NCBI RefSeq assembly: GCF_040802235.1
Contig: NC_133170.1
Span: forward strand, 2,371,001-2,435,000
Source of the DNA: Manis javanica
Lineage: Eukaryota > Chordata > Mammalia > Pholidota > Manidae
Length of the DNA stretch: 64,000 bases
Reading direction: 5' to 3'
Positions 34,735 through 47,289 of this stretch are shown here, one piece after another; within the stretch, counting starts at the first letter, position 1; every line of letters starts with the position of its first letter. The notes beneath the pieces were generated by a model, which saw nothing but the letters and a program-made list of their open reading frames with translations, was not told the DNA's origin and searched no databases. The position numbers were made by a program, and so were the translations under genes.

Positions 34735-36100
34735 GAGAATCAGCTTTATTGAGCTGTGATTTACCTACAGTGAAATTCATCACTTTAACTGTATATTTCA
34801 TACACTTAGAAAAACAGGTTCAGGTATGTAACTGGTGCTACACCCACATCCTAAAGCATCTGTCACTGCACAAGTCCCCTTCTGCCCCAAAGTCTCTCCC
34901 CCCAGCCCTTCCTTCCTCCCCAGGGTTGTCCATTGTTTCAGCATTATTTGTTGAAAGGACTTTCATTTCCTCCTTGATCACCTTAGAATATTTGAAATCA
35001 GCGTGTCTTATACTTGTGGGTCTATCTATGATCTCCACTTTGTTCCATCCAAAAGTCTGTCCTTATGCCAATCACATATTGTGGCAAATATAGGCTTTAC
35101 GGTAGGTATTAGCCTTGGAAGGTACATTCTCCAACTTTGTTTTTCTTTCTTGAAATAGTTTGAGCTAGTCTATGTTCTTCACTTCCCCATTTGAGATGCA
35201 GCTTTCAGATTCTACAGCATAATGTGCTGGGAGTTTGGCTGGAATGCACTGAATCTTAGATCAAATAGGGAAAACTGACGTAACTATTGAGCGTTCCAAT
35301 CAATGTACGTGATCTAACTCTCCATTTATTTAGATCTTTCATTTGTGTCAGCATTATTTTGTAGTATATGATCTACAAATCTTGCACACATTTTATTAAA
35401 TTATTCCTACTTATTTCATATTATTGATTTTTAATTGCTGATTTTTGCTTGTACCTAGAAATATAGAAGGTTTTTATATTGACCTTATATTCTTTGAACT
35501 TGCTAAACTCTCATTCTTTCTAGTTTTTTTGTGATTTCCTTAGGATTTTCTATATAGATGCCATTATATTGTCTATGAATAAAAATAGTTTTACTTCTGT
35601 CTTCCCAGTCCATCTAGGACTTCTAGTTGATGTGGAATACGAGGGCAGAGAGCCACACGCCATAGGTTTATGTTAGATGGCCTTTATCAGGTGTAGAAGT
35701 CTCCTTGTATTTCTAGTTCATTGAGGATTTTTATCATGAATGAGTGCTGAATTTTGCCAAATGGTTTTTCTGCAATTACTGAGATGATCATGTTTTTTCA
35801 TCCTTATTCCTTGAATATGGTAACTTGTACTGAGTCACCAAATGACACAACTACCTTTTCTCCCTGTGATGAGCCCCACTTAGTAATGATATGCCACCTG
35901 GTAAAACTTACTTATGGGTTCTATTTGTTAAATTTTCTTAGGAATTTTGCATTTAAGTTCACAAAACGTATTGGTCTGTAGCTTTCTTGTCTTGTAATGT
36001 CTTTGAGTGGTGGTGCATCTGGGTATCTCTGGCCTTGGAATGAGTAGGGAAGGGTTCCCCCCTCATTGTTTCTCATAGGATTGTTGCAAGAAAATTCTAT
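34735..36100 (-). mobile_element. Old L1M, 3' UTR and ORF2, 5'-truncated
   Basis: The + strand begins with the complement of an L1M 3' end ('atcagctttattgagctgtg', 'atttcatacacttagaaaaa'). From about 34930 it continues with the complement of ORF2, recognisable as 'ggtttttctgcaattactga' followed by 'gatgatcatgttttttcatc', and 'cagcattatttgttgaaagg'. Reverse transcriptase frames are broken by many stops. The element ends near 36100, consistent with 5' truncation. Confidence 0.8.
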
Positions 36101-36109
36101 CAGCACTGC

Positions 36110-37995
36110 ACATTTAGAAACACATGATAGAGTGAGACTGGAGTTTGGTGTTTTATTATGCTTTACAATATACACACTATCATGTTTCATATAAAAACAT
36201 AGTATTAAATTACAGATGAACATTAAGGTCAATAAAACATGTTATCTAGATATTTTTATCATGTATTCTACAGAAATGGATTATAAATCAAAACCACCTG
36301 AAAGAGATGCTTGCTCTTTTGGGTAAACAATTTAGTAACAATATTTTTAAATTAAACCCTACAACAGTAAATGGGTAAGGAGTGAACAGGGGAGCAAAGA
36401 TATGCTGAATTTCTTATCTTATATAGGGTGATATTAAGCTAAACCTTCTCATTCCTGGCTTTCAGATTTATAGAAACAAGGTTAAAGAATGCATTTATAA
36501 TACTTAAAACTTTTTACTAGTAGAACTGAAGGCAGTTTTTGTAACTACTGATTTCTTCAGTGTTTAAAATAAAAATGGTCCATACAAAAATGGATGTATG
36601 TTTGTGTATCCATCCACAGACACTTTCTAGTGAGCGAAAAGAATAGAGCCCAACACGAGAACTACAATTTAAACAAAGAATTTATGAAAGGAAACAGCAT
36701 TCAATTTGACTCCTCACATAAAAAGACAATCACATTTCTTTAAGCAAAACAAACCACTGAAATGCTTTGCTATTCCAAAGACAATGAGAGGGGATGTCAA
36801 CAACCAGAACAACAGATGGATGCTTGAGAATCATCAGACAAAAAAAAGGGAAGAAAAGTGTGGAAGTTAAAATGTAAGGCAAAAACTTAAGTGGGACTAG
36901 AAAGAATGTCAAAGATATATATGCATAAATTAAGAAAGAACAAAGACAAATATTAACAGAATGAATAGCCTCATTTCAGGATGAAGAAAAAAGGCTTCGG
37001 AAAAAACAGACAATGGTGAGAGCAACGTTATGTACTTATTTCAACTTTTAACAGGTCAAACTGGCTTAGAAATGAGGGTAGAAATGTTAAGTTATGTAAT
37101 TAATTAAGTTAAAGGTATTTATTAATAGATTTGTAGCATATCGGGGGGAAGAAAAAAACCAAATCCTCTACTAGGATTTTATATAAATCCACTCCGCCTG
37201 GGTGAAAGATGGTGACCCATGTACATCATCAGCCATTCAGGTAACTCAGCTCATTTCCATGGAGAGGAATATGGATTGGGTAAAAGGCCAGTAATATTTC
37301 TTACTAGTTTCTTTTAATACCAGACATTCTTAATTCTGATTAAATAATACTCACCATTTTATTTCAAGTTTATGCTTTGTGTTTTGTGTATGCCAAGAAT
37401 TTTTTATTTACACCAAAGTAACAGAGATCATATCCTATTTTTTCCTTGAGGCTATAGATTATTAGATTTTTAGCATCTAGGCCTATAACAAATTTTAATT
37501 TTTGTGTATAGTAAAACAATAAGGGTAGACAGTAGTTGTTTTCTCATGAATATCCAGATGTGGATATTCACTGCAGGAAACATTCCTGTTAGGAGGCATT
37601 TAGGAGACTCAGCGACAAGGACAGACCTTAAAAATTTACGACAAACTCAAATAAGAAAGAATCAAAATAATACCTTTAGGTCTTAGCATATGACAGAATA
37701 ATTTCTGTGAGTAAACTCCCCAATGGGAGAAAATACTGAGTAAAATGTATTTTTAAATGTTTTACTGTCAATGCATTCAGGATTAGCATGTGGAGGAAAG
37801 TTCACAAGCCAAAAATAAAGAAAAAGTAGACACTGTAAGATATAATTAAGGACCAGAGATTGCCTTGGGCGTGAGGGTTCCAGCTGAGCTCCAGAAACCC
37901 CAAGCTTCTACACGGGTAGACGGGTAGACGGAAGGAAAGGGGACAAACAGTGAGGGGTAAGGCCCTCCTTCCAGTATCAGGTTTCTAACTGGAGA
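36110..37995. other. AT-rich unique DNA
   Basis: No repeat was securely recognised. The stretch 36570-37000 has little obvious repeat character. A short direct repeat 'acgggtag' occurs twice near 37913. No coding exon was seen before 38003. Confidence 0.35.
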
Positions 37996-38002
37996 CCTCC
38001 CC

Positions 38003-38308
38003 CTAAAACTGGGCCTGGAAGGAAAATTCACCCCGCAAATAAACCAGCTGTGCAGCAGATACAGTGAGGAAAATCATATTTTTAGACCTAAATGCTGTAA
38101 AGAGGAATAATAAAAAGCCTCCTTGAGGATTCATAGCCAGAAGGTGGCCTTCAGAGGAGTCCGTTACTGGAACTGATACTTCCTGTGTGGTCTGTGAAAG
38201 TTCAGGAGCGAAATGCTCTTTACACTCTCTTCGGTTTGGTTGAAAGCCAATTCGCAGAAGCAAAGATGGATTCTTTAGAGGAGCGCCGTTTCTAGAGTTT
38301 AAGAAGCT
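38003..38308 (-). CDS. Weak candidate exon, unknown gene
   Basis: On the - strand an acceptor-like sequence, T-rich and ending 'cattttctttag' (AG at 38310-38309), is followed by 101 sense codons and a stop. If spliced there it starts in phase 0, beginning SFLNSRNGAPLKN and including IGFQPNRRECKEHF. No strong GT donor lies within it, so it would have to be a last exon or end at a weak donor such as GTATCA or GTAACG. The second half (many F and L) looks less protein-like. It is phase-compatible with the 74-base exon candidate about 9 kb upstream on the same strand. I do not recognise the protein. An open stretch of this length may be chance. Confidence 0.2.
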   Translation of the reverse strand, partial: SFLNSRNGAPLKNPSLLLRIGFQPNRRECKEHFAPELSQTTQEVSVPVTDSSEGHLLAMNPQGGFLLFLFTAFRSKNMIFLTVSAAQLVYLRGEFSFQAQF

Positions 38309-38439
38309 CTAAAGAAAATGAACAGTTTGCACTCAAAAATCACAACGTATAAGGAAATATGTCACCGAGTGAGAGACAATGGAAAAGAGCAAAGGACACC
38401 TGACTCATGAATATTAAATAATGAAATTATGAGACAAAT

Positions 38440-39425
38440 TTACTTAACATGCTGGGAGAAATTAGAGGGAAGTATGCAAATATGAGCAAGATGAAAAGAT
38501 GAAAACAAAACAGCCAGAAAATCTGAAAAAGAGCCAACATAGTCTAGAATTTTGAGAAAATATAATGGTAAAATAAAATTACTTATGAATGGCTAAAGAG
38601 CTAATTAAACTTAGAGGGAGAATGGGAAACTACCTGAAGAAATTGCTTACAAGACAAAATCAAATGAAGACGTGAAATTTGAAGAGTTTGCGTGTCAAAG
38701 GTGTAGACTGACCAGGTCTGATACACATCTGATCAAAGATTCAGAAGGAAAAGAAAGAGAGAGAATGAAGGAGGAGCCATATTTAAACACACAGTGGTTG
38801 AAAATTTTCAGAACTGTTTGAAGTCATCAATTCTTAGACATAGACAGCGTGGAGAAACTTAGGTGATAAAAAATAAAAGTAAATTTGCACCTAAAAACCC
38901 TGAAAGAGGAAGGGAAGATCTTAAAAGAATGGCAATTCCATTGATGACTGATTTTTTTAATGGCACCAATGGAAGCCAAAAGATTCTCACTAAAGCAATT
39001 CTGAAGGAGGCAGTCTAGCCTAAGAGAAATGGTCCCAGAAAGAACGTAAGAATGCAAAGAAAAAGGATTCTAATGATATTGGTAAATATGTATGTAAATC
39101 ATTAAACAATAGTAGCAGTGCATAATTTATAGATGATAAAAAAGGATAGAAAAAATACTTTGGAAGATGTACAAGCTAACAATTGAGTTTTGCCTGTTAT
39201 TTGCAAACACACATTAAACTTATGAAAATTAATTGTATGATTAGCCATTAAGATAACATCAACCACTTCTGAAGATTAGTATCACATAGACCTCATTTTC
39301 TAACCTTAGGGCAATTTAGTAATCAATAACACAGAAACTACCACCACCCCCCCCCAAAATTTAGGAGAATCTATACATCTGGGAAATTTTGAAACAAGGG
39401 AAATCAAAATATATGAAAACTAAAT
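38440..39425 (+). mobile_element. HAL1/L1 ORF1-region fossil
   Basis: Resembles the ORF1 3' part of L1/HAL1: 'atctgatcaaagattcagaa' with 'ggaaaagaaagagagagaat', 'tggttgaaaattttcagaac', 'gatcttaaaagaatggc', 'ggcaccaatggaagccaaaa', and the tail 'attggtaaatatgtatgtaa'. All frames carry stops. HAL1 elements have ORF1 but no ORF2. Confidence 0.6.
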
Positions 39426-39599
39426 GAAAAATAAGAATTTTACATATCAAATCCTAGTAAAAATACTGATTCATGGAAGTTTTCTACCTTAAATACTTAA
39501 ACCACAAAAGAAGCAAGTGACCCAAGAGTATTTAGGGTTTGTTTCCACTTAAATAAATTTCAAAAATAGGAATATTTTATTGTGTAATATTTTGCATGT

Positions 39600-39870
39600 A
39601 TTTAGCACGTTTGCCCACATCTGTGAAAGAAAGTAAAGGAATTGCTGATATAGATCTCAGAGTAGTGGTTCCCTCTCTGAAGAGGGAAAGGAATGAATTG
39701 GACAAGTGGTGACCACGGACTTCTAACTCCCAGTAATGCTCCACTTCTTAAACCAATGGGTGGATTCATGGATATTCACTGCAGTGTTGTTATTCTTGAA
39801 GTATACATATACGTTGACATTTCATATCCAATATTTTACAACAAATTTTACGAACAGAAAGATCTCCAAA
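39600..39870 (+). mobile_element. L1M 3'-UTR fragment
   Basis: Shows 'cagagtagtggttccctctc', 'cagtaatgctccacttctta' and 'aaccaatgggtggattcatg', matching the L1M 3' UTR passage '...gagtggttgcctctgg...gtaatgttctatttcttaa...'. Orientation agrees with the HAL1/L1 sequence on its left. Confidence 0.6.
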
Positions 39871-39879
39871 GCAGAAAGT

Positions 39880-42340
39880 TACGGAGGAACATCTGACCCG
39901 TGCGCACAGAGCGACCGGCCAGTGCACACTCACATCCCCCCTCCCACCCTCCTGCTCCCAACCCTCTCCCGTCTCCCTGACACACGCACACGCATCCCAG
40001 GAAACGTTCCAAACACATCGTCAGAATGTGACTGGCTATTTCCATTGTTCCTGTGAAGAAACCAAAATGAAATAAACGAGGAGCAGAAAGCAAGGACCCC
40101 TGACGCTGCTGTGTCGGAAAGCAGGGAATACGTATAGCTGAGCCCCCAGTCCTTGAGTCAGGAAAATTTAAGGAAACAGAGAATTCAGCAGAAAACAGAA
40201 AGGAATCCGAATCTGAGAAGTCCCCTCTCCCTGAGGCCTGCTGGCCTCCCTGCTTGAGCTGCAGTGATGACCTCCAGCAACGGCTCTCCTCCAGCCGCCG
40301 TGGTTCATTATTCCTCTTCTCCTTTTCTCACTGGTTCTTCTCACTGAGTTTTAAATAGTACCTCGCACCTAGCAGACAATAAATAGTACCCGGTACAAAG
40401 CAGGCACTCAGTGGAAACTTTTATGGGGTGAATGAAAAAATGTCTTAGGAAAATCTTGGTTAGGAAGTCGAGTGAGGGTTGTAAGAGAATGATGTAGGAC
40501 CAGGGCTGATGTAAAAAAAATAAACATGGAAAACACTAATTCTTGTTTAAATGCTAATGGGAAGAATTTTCTAGAAAGGGAGAGGCATGGGTTAGGAACC
40601 AGCGATGGAATGAGGTCCCTAAACAGGCAGGGTTGGTAGAAACTCACTCGCAGGGGAAATAATAAGTGTTTGAACAGAGAAGAAAAGTTCTTTTGATTTA
40701 AGAGAAGAGAAAAATTGTGCAGATGAGTATGTATGTAGATTTAACTGGTGTGAGGATGAAGGGCAGGGAGGGGGAGGGACAAGTTGCCAATTTTGTCCTG
40801 AAAATATGAAATTTACATGGTGGAGTGAGCTTAGCTTGAATGCCTAATTGTGGTCCTTGAGTAAATTTTGTAAACTGCTGCAGAGAAAAGCCCCAAATCC
40901 AAAACAACATTTTCTTTTAAGGGGTCTTTCCAATGGGAGAAAATAGAGACTCATTCTCAAGACTTGAGGAAACATGGGTGCCTAAACTAGCTCACCTCCT
41001 TGCACTGAGAATGTCCACCGGGGAACTGACACCTAATCAGACTGGTGCAGACCTGGAGCTGGCCTGGAATTCATTCTTCTCGTGATGGTGACGATCTGTC
41101 ACACACAGAGGTGGTAGGAACATGCTTACACATCATGCCCCTCAAGTAACCAGGGTCAAGAAACTGAATTTCTTCAGTTGCCACCCAGTAAGACCAAACT
41201 CATAACGAATGTTGGAAGATCTATTTTAGTCTCTAATGGTATGTTTGAGTTTTGAAATTTGAAGATATTATCATCATAATGATCTTTCCATGCTAATCAT
41301 TTCCATTTTTTTTAAGGTGCAATTTAGGTTTTAGCTGGCTAAAGTCTAAGTAATATTCTTGTTAAGAATTTCAAACATAATCATTCATTTCTTAAAAAAA
41401 AAATAAGAGGGGCAATTGATTCAGTTTGTAGAAACTCCTGAATTTCTCTTAGGAAAGAGTTCTGAATGAAGCCATTTACGGGACAGGTCGTGCCTCATGA
41501 ATGTCACTGTACAGTTGAAAGATGAGAGAGGCCCCAGCACCCTGGAAACTAGACAGGGGGACCCTGAAGGAGAAGGGGCCAGAGGAAACCGGAAGGAGTG
41601 ATGTCTACAAAGCCTACCCCCAGGGGAGACATAATTCAAAGTACAAATCCACCCAAAGAAACATCTAAAATTACTGAGTTTAATTTTTTTGCATTCCAGA
41701 GGTGTTAAAACAGAACTCAGCACCAGTTTGAAAATCTGGGTGCTTGTGGGTCTGGAGGTTGAATGTGGAGCAAAGTTGTATGCTTTAAAATGTGCACACG
41801 GTATTTCAGAAATTAGCACTCTGTGTAGGAAAAAAACAAATTATTGAATTAAATTGGAAGCAGGAGGTAGTAATTACATGTTGTTTTAAGTCCTTCTATA
41901 CTCCGCTATTTTAAAAAGGTCTGCCCTGAGCTTTTCATTAATAAACTAATTGTAGGTACAAGGAAAAGACAAGAAGTTTTCATTCTCAACATTTTTTGCT
42001 CTTTTTGAGTAAAAAGTACCAGATTGTACGTTCTTACATTTTGCTCCACTGTGTCAAATACAGAATTAGTAGGACTCAAAGGATTTCCTTGCTTCCTGAT
42101 GTTTTGAGTGTTTGAGTTGCTTAATATCAAGAAACTGCATATTTAAGCAGAAGATACTTGTATCAGGCTCGTTTACTTCAGTGTCTGCACAGCTGAAAGC
42201 TGCTATGATTTGTTTGTAGTTTTGAAAAGGCGTAGATGTGAGAGACTGAATATACAAAGGCCAAATCACATGTGAAAATACAGCTCTGACCCACAACCTT
42301 CAGAAACCAGCCCATTATCGCCCACAACCAGCCCAAGTCA
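39880..42340. other. Mostly unique DNA, no gene recognised
   Basis: A short L2- or MIR-like tail may be present at 40345-40435 ('cgcacctagcagacaataaa', 'aaagcaggcactcagtggaa'). The 132-codon ORF at 41421-41819 - has no recognisable domain. Homopolymer A runs lie at 40505-40514 and 41393-41404. Confidence 0.4.
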
Positions 42341-42348
42341 GACTGGCA

Positions 42349-42362
42349 GCACCAGGGGGCGG
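42349..42362 (+). promoter_or_regulatory. Candidate CTCF motif
   Basis: The bases 'gcaccagggggcgg' match CCASYAGRKGGCRS at 13 of 14 positions. Same orientation as the candidate at 28891. No binding evidence is available from sequence. Confidence 0.4.
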
Positions 42363-42369
42363 TCCACAG

Positions 42370-42915
42370 CGACTGGCCCAGGAAGCCGAACAATAACCTG
42401 TAACAATTGACCCCAGATGACTAGGACCTGATTAATAACTGGCTTAATTCCCCTGATTTGTGTCCCCACTTCCAACTCAGAATGATCTAGAGGAAGGAAC
42501 AAATGTGCCCCTAACCAGCACCCGGGACACTATGCTTCTCGGGAGCCTACCCCCGGCTTCCCCACTTCACCACCTCCAGTAAGGGCACGCCCAGCACCTC
42601 CTCCTTGTCCACCACAAAGCTTTCCCTCTCCCCGGCCGCCTTTGAGTCCCTGCCCAGACATAAATGGCAGGAGCTGATTCGCTTCCTCTCAGGCGTGGAA
42701 GGTGCAGGTTGGAAATAGGTGCCCTTCGCTTGTTCTCGGTCGGCTGGTCTGTGTTTCCACAGGGCTGTTAGACTCTCCGCCCCAGGCCGTGCCTACAGCC
42801 CCTGCTCTGCCCTCAGTAAGGCCTTTAGGCCTCAGTCCATCTGTGCAGGAGTCTCTCTCCTCCCTCCTGTCCACGCTGCACATCTCGGTTCCACGGCCCC
42901 TTCTGGTGTGAGAAA
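42370..42915. other. Unassigned GC-mixed stretch
   Basis: May include older L2 sequence leading into the fragment at 42920, but no firm landmark. ORFs at 42689-42964 overlap on both strands. Confidence 0.3.
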
Positions 42916-42919
42916 CTGT

Positions 42920-43095
42920 TCTTCAGCACCTTTGGAGATGTTAAAATTATTTGAATCAAATTAATATCGATCTCCCCTTCTGTATTTTAAGGTTCCCAAA
43001 GGCAGGAACTGTGCCTTTTTGTCAACATTGTATTCTGGGGTCCTAGCCTCCCCCGAGCAGGTGTTCTATAAATTTCTGCTGACTTGACAAGTGAC
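42920..43095 (+). repeat. L2 3' region
   Basis: Shows 'attttaaggttcccaaaggc', 'aggaactgtgcctttttgtc' and 'gagcaggtgttctataaatt', the L2 passage '...gtaagctccatgagggcagggac...aataaat...'. Confidence 0.7.
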
Positions 43096-43384
43096 CCGGT
43101 GACTCTTGCATGGCGACCTTGTACGGGCAACACGCCACCTAACAACAGGGCCCAGGGGCACTCAGCTTCAGGAGGCTACATTCCTTCTGAGCCACTTGCC
43201 CTGTAGGTAACCCCACTCCCCCACACAAACAAATTCCATCATATGGGAATGTTCCCCCACTACCTACCCTTGGTCCCCATGAAAACCTTCATCTTTTCTT
43301 AGGTATTGAACAAACTCTTCATTTATTTGAAGACTCTGGTATAAGTGGTATTTCCTCCAACAGCTTTGATGCCTCAAGGCTGGT

Positions 43385-43555
43385 TGGGGTCCTCCTAAGC
43401 CCTCTTACCCTGTCCACACTTCTGTACATTTTACTATAATTATTTACATCCTCTCTCCTTCAGACCCTGAACTCCTCAGAATAAAAGCCTCTATTCTATT
43501 GTCCTTTCACAAAAAGGAACACTACACATTGTTGAATAAATTACTCAACCACAAC
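43385..43555 (+). repeat. L2 3' region
   Basis: Shows 'attatttacatcctctctcc', 'ttcagaccctgaactcctca', and a terminus 'cattgttgaataaattactc'. A second L2-type 3' end close to the first, in the same orientation. Confidence 0.65.
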
Positions 43556-43589
43556 AATCAACTCATTATGTTACCGAGTGATAACCAGG

Positions 43590-43765
43590 TACCCGCAGAT
43601 CACACTGTTAACTCATTTATCCTCACAATAACCCTGTGAATTAGATAGTGTCGTATTCCCTTGGTAGGTGAGAAAGAGTGAGACAGATGGATGTTACACA
43701 TAGCCAAGGTGGACTTTGAATTCAGACATGTCCTACTCAAAATTCTGTAATCTGATTTCCATGCT
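43590..43765 (-). repeat. MIR SINE
   Basis: On the + strand 'tcctcacaataaccctgtga' followed by 'attagatagtgtcgtattcc', 'gtaggtgagaaagagtgaga' and 'tggactttgaattcagacat' are the complement of MIR 3' half, core and 5' part. Confidence 0.8.
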
Positions 43766-43769
43766 GTAT

Positions 43770-45850
43770 TTGATATAGACTCTACATTCAATTCTGTTAT
43801 CCAAAGTCCTACTTTTTACATTTCTCTTTGCTATATAATATAGTTTCTATTTATCCCTCAAATTCTCCATAGTCTACAGACACCTGGTTTAGGAAGCACA
43901 CATGAATTCATAAACTAAAATATTTAATCCTATGTCATCCTCCATATTTAATTACAAACATTGCTTAAAATATTATGTGAGAAGTTGCACTTTAAAAAAA
44001 TTTTTAATTCTGTTCCTTAAAATTCTAATTCCTAAAGAAATATTTAAATGTGTGTACTAAATGTGTATTTATAATTCTGAATTTTTATATTCTTCTGCAT
44101 TTTTATTTTAGAAGTAGAACTTTATAGTAAAAAAGTCATTCTCAGATTTATTTGCCTAACTTCCATATAAGTGGGTTTCAAGATGGTTCTATGATAAGTT
44201 AAGGCCTTAAAGGTGATCTGACATCCTAGAACATCAAAGCTCAGTGTTGACATTAACATGATGGAATAAAAAGCTGTAACCTTTGAGTTGTGTTCAGTGT
44301 GCTGTTTGCGAAATGTAAAATACTCATTAAATGTAACCTAGAATTTATACAATGATTTATGTCAACACGTGAACTAAACAATTACCATTTACTGCTGCAT
44401 GTGTTTTATTAAACACATCATGAGATGAAAATGGCAGTTTGGACAGTTTATTATTTCATAGTAAGTGGAGATTGGAAGCTTTGCCTGTATTTAAGAAGGT
44501 AATAACAGGCATTCTGCCTTTTTGTCTAAGCACAATACACCAGCGAGAGCTCAGCTAGTATTTTCTACCGAAACCTGATCTCAATATGAGAAGGGAAGAA
44601 AAACCAAGGGAAATATAACAGATCTTTCCTCTTTAAGAAAATTACATTTCTTGGGCTCACTTGTACTAAGTAAAATGAGAACCATGTAGATTTTGTGTTC
44701 TTTCCCTTAAATCTTGGAATATATGAAGTTCACCTTAATTCTTTCTCCCAATCTTTAACATCTTGTAAAGACTATAAAGAGATAGTTCATGTAATCCTCA
44801 AAGGAACCAGGACTGTAATACCTGCCAAAGACAGGAAAGCCAGCTAGGTCACCTGGTGACATTTCCCCTTTCTGCCTCTTTTCTGTTCTTCAAGTTTTCC
44901 CATTATGGGAACTAAACCCACAAATGGGCATCTGCACAGGTGGGACATAGAGCATCTGCTGCACCATACGCTGTCCAAAAGTGCAGAATACCAAGATGTT
45001 CTCTGCCTAATTCCACTCTTAACTGAATCACCATAATGAGAACTGGGTTCCTCTGCTCCACATTCCTGTTCTAGCACTTTCATTATTGAGAGGAATAAAA
45101 TAGAAGGACCTTGGAGGGTGGAGGGGTGCAGGAGGGTGTTGTAAGGACGCTTCTGAGGCAAAGCTACCTATTGGGAACATACTAATCAAGACAAGTGTTG
45201 TGCTTGACCTTCACAGTGTTTTGTGATTTTAAAACAGAAAACTTCTGATCCTTAATTCCATTGAATCTAAGATAGCAATCGTTTATAGGACACATGCAGA
45301 TTTCAGAGTTGTTAAAAATGTGAAAAAAAAATATTTTAGAAACAATGAAATATGATAAATATCTGGATTTCTGGCTTCTTACAGCAAACTGAAATATTTG
45401 ACCGGAGTAGGGCTGTGGACCCACGTGGCGACCCTAACAGCTTCTGTCCAGGGGTGGCTGCTTCATTTGGTTTTCTTTCCCTTCATTTCCTCTCTCCCTC
45501 CTTCTCTCCCTCTCCCCCTGCCTCCCTTTTTCTGTCATTAATTCCACATGTGTTTCTTTAGCGTCTGTAAGAGCAAGATGACAACCTGCATTTGGGGAGA
45601 CGCTGGTTCGAGAAACAGGCAACTTTCCTGTCTTCAAAGAGCTCACCTCCCAGCTGGGACACACAGAGTGTGAGCAGATCAATACGGGGTCACCTGAGAG
45701 GTAGAAAGTGCTATAAACAACGCCAGGGCCTGGACATAGAGATTTGGAGGTGTGTGTGTCATTTTCCTGATGTAATACGACCTAGACAAAGGACCTTTGA
45801 CCTAAGCCTTTCATTTTGAGAAGGACCCAGTCCTGTAAAGATCGCCTACC
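43770..45850. other. AT-rich unique DNA, no gene recognised
   Basis: No repeat securely recognised. The 105-codon ORF at 44844-45161 - has no domain. A CT-rich block lies at 45480-45535. Confidence 0.4.
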
Positions 45851-45857
45851 TTTTGGG

Positions 45858-45882
45858 GTGTGTGTGTGTGTGTGTGTGTGTG
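45858..45882. repeat. (GT)n microsatellite
   Basis: About twelve perfect GT units. Confidence 0.97.
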
Positions 45883-46019
45883 ATGTCTCCTTCAGAAGAC
45901 CCTTCCCCTGCACTGGCTTGTTAATATCCACAGGGCTTTTCCCCTGATCCTCCGCTCACTTTCATTGTCTTTTTGATGATGTATCAGATTTAACTATGAC
46001 TTAAACACTGAGGATTCCA

Positions 46020-46410
46020 GTATCCTTGTCTTCAATGCTCTGTCCTGAGCTCCAGAACCATCTTTATAGCTGCCTAAATATAGGCATCTCCACCTGGGAA
46101 GTTCACACTCGCCACACACTCCAAGAAGCTCAAACTGACTTCAGTATTTATCTCACCCTTAAGTTTCTTCTTCTGAATTATAATGATTACACTGTATGTA
46201 CTATTTTAACAAACTTTTAGTCTTATTATGTGCCTGAAACTATTCAAATGCTGTACAAATACTGTATGAGGTTGTCTATTCATTGAAACAAAGGATTGTT
46301 TTTTCATTGTTTCCTGCTCTTAGCATACAAAGAATATTCAGTACAGGCTTGGTGAGAAATAAAAGAAATAGTGAATCTGTAAGTTGATAAATGAATACAG
46401 TGAAGTAACT
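46020..46410 (+). repeat. Old LINE-like stretch with L2-type 3' end
   Basis: Left part shows 'gcctaaatataggcatctcc' and 'acctgggaagttcacactcg', a pattern seen in an ancient repeat I cannot name. Right part shows 'tgtttcctgctcttagcata' and 'gaatattcagtacaggcttg', like an L2 3' end. The two may be separate elements. Confidence 0.4.
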
Positions 46411-46424
46411 CCAGGGCGTTAGCT

Positions 46425-46960
46425 GTTGCGGAGCAGAGGGCGCGGCAGCCGATGGGACCCTCGTTGTGTGCCAGGCGCCAGGAGAGCCCAGCAGGCTGGT
46501 GCTCTGAGGCCGCCCACGTTCAGTTTGGGAAGTTCGTGCTGCTCGCTGGGCCTGCGCCCCAGGGAAGCAGCAGCGCCGATTCAAGGCTGGACTGGGCGCA
46601 GTGGGAACAGAGGGGCTGGAGACGGGGGGACGCTCCATCACGGCGTCTGCGCTGAGGGCAAAGGTTGTCCAGAAGCCTGACGGAGGGGGACGGAGACTTA
46701 CAGGAACTGTGAGATGGGAGCAGGTTAGGAGAACGGAAGCACCGTGCAGTGCACACGAGCTCACACGCGCACGAGCTCACATGCGCGCACAGGGAACCAC
46801 GAGGGTCGGAGCGGTAGGTCCGGCCGGCGCTGTGCCCGTCTCCTTGGATCTTCAAGGGACTCAGTGTTGCCCAGGAAGACTGAAGTGGGTACCGGGGACT
46901 TCGAGGGCCCGAAGGGAGGGCGCTGAGAACAGCGGGCACACCTCCTGGTCACTCAGAGGG
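46425..46960. promoter_or_regulatory. CpG-rich island-like patch
   Basis: GC-rich with many CpGs, bordered by AT-rich DNA. It contains a CTCF-like sequence 'ggagcagagggcgc' at 46430-46443 (12 of 14 to the core) and a short direct repeat of 'cacgagctcaca' (46756 and 46772). ORFs up to 162 codons on both strands are probably chance. It lies about 0.3-0.9 kb upstream, in the - strand sense downstream, of the exon candidate at 47290-47363. Confidence 0.4.
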
Positions 46961-47289
46961 CTCTTGAAGAAGGGCTTTGTCTTTCTTTGTAACTGGTCTT
47001 CACGATGATTCTAGCACTAGAAGCATATGGGTTCATATAGGGAATCTTTTTTACAGGTTTTCAATATATTCTTTTGGCAATGAAGAATCACAATTGTCCT
47101 GTCATCTAGCACTAACCACGTCAAAGGTATACATTTACCTTTGGCTCTAAGGAAAACGTGGTAGAAAAACTTCAACTTTTACTTTCTAGAATGCTCTCTA
47201 AGCATTTCCACGCATCCGGAGGGTGGAGGGTGGCGCCCAGCGTGGACACGGGAGCCTGCTGGCGAGGTGTGACCGGGAAACCCAGGTAC

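Noticed and set aside
46276..46764. 162-codon ORF on the - strand
   Set aside because: It spans an L2-like region and a CpG-rich patch, with competing frames on both strands and no domain.
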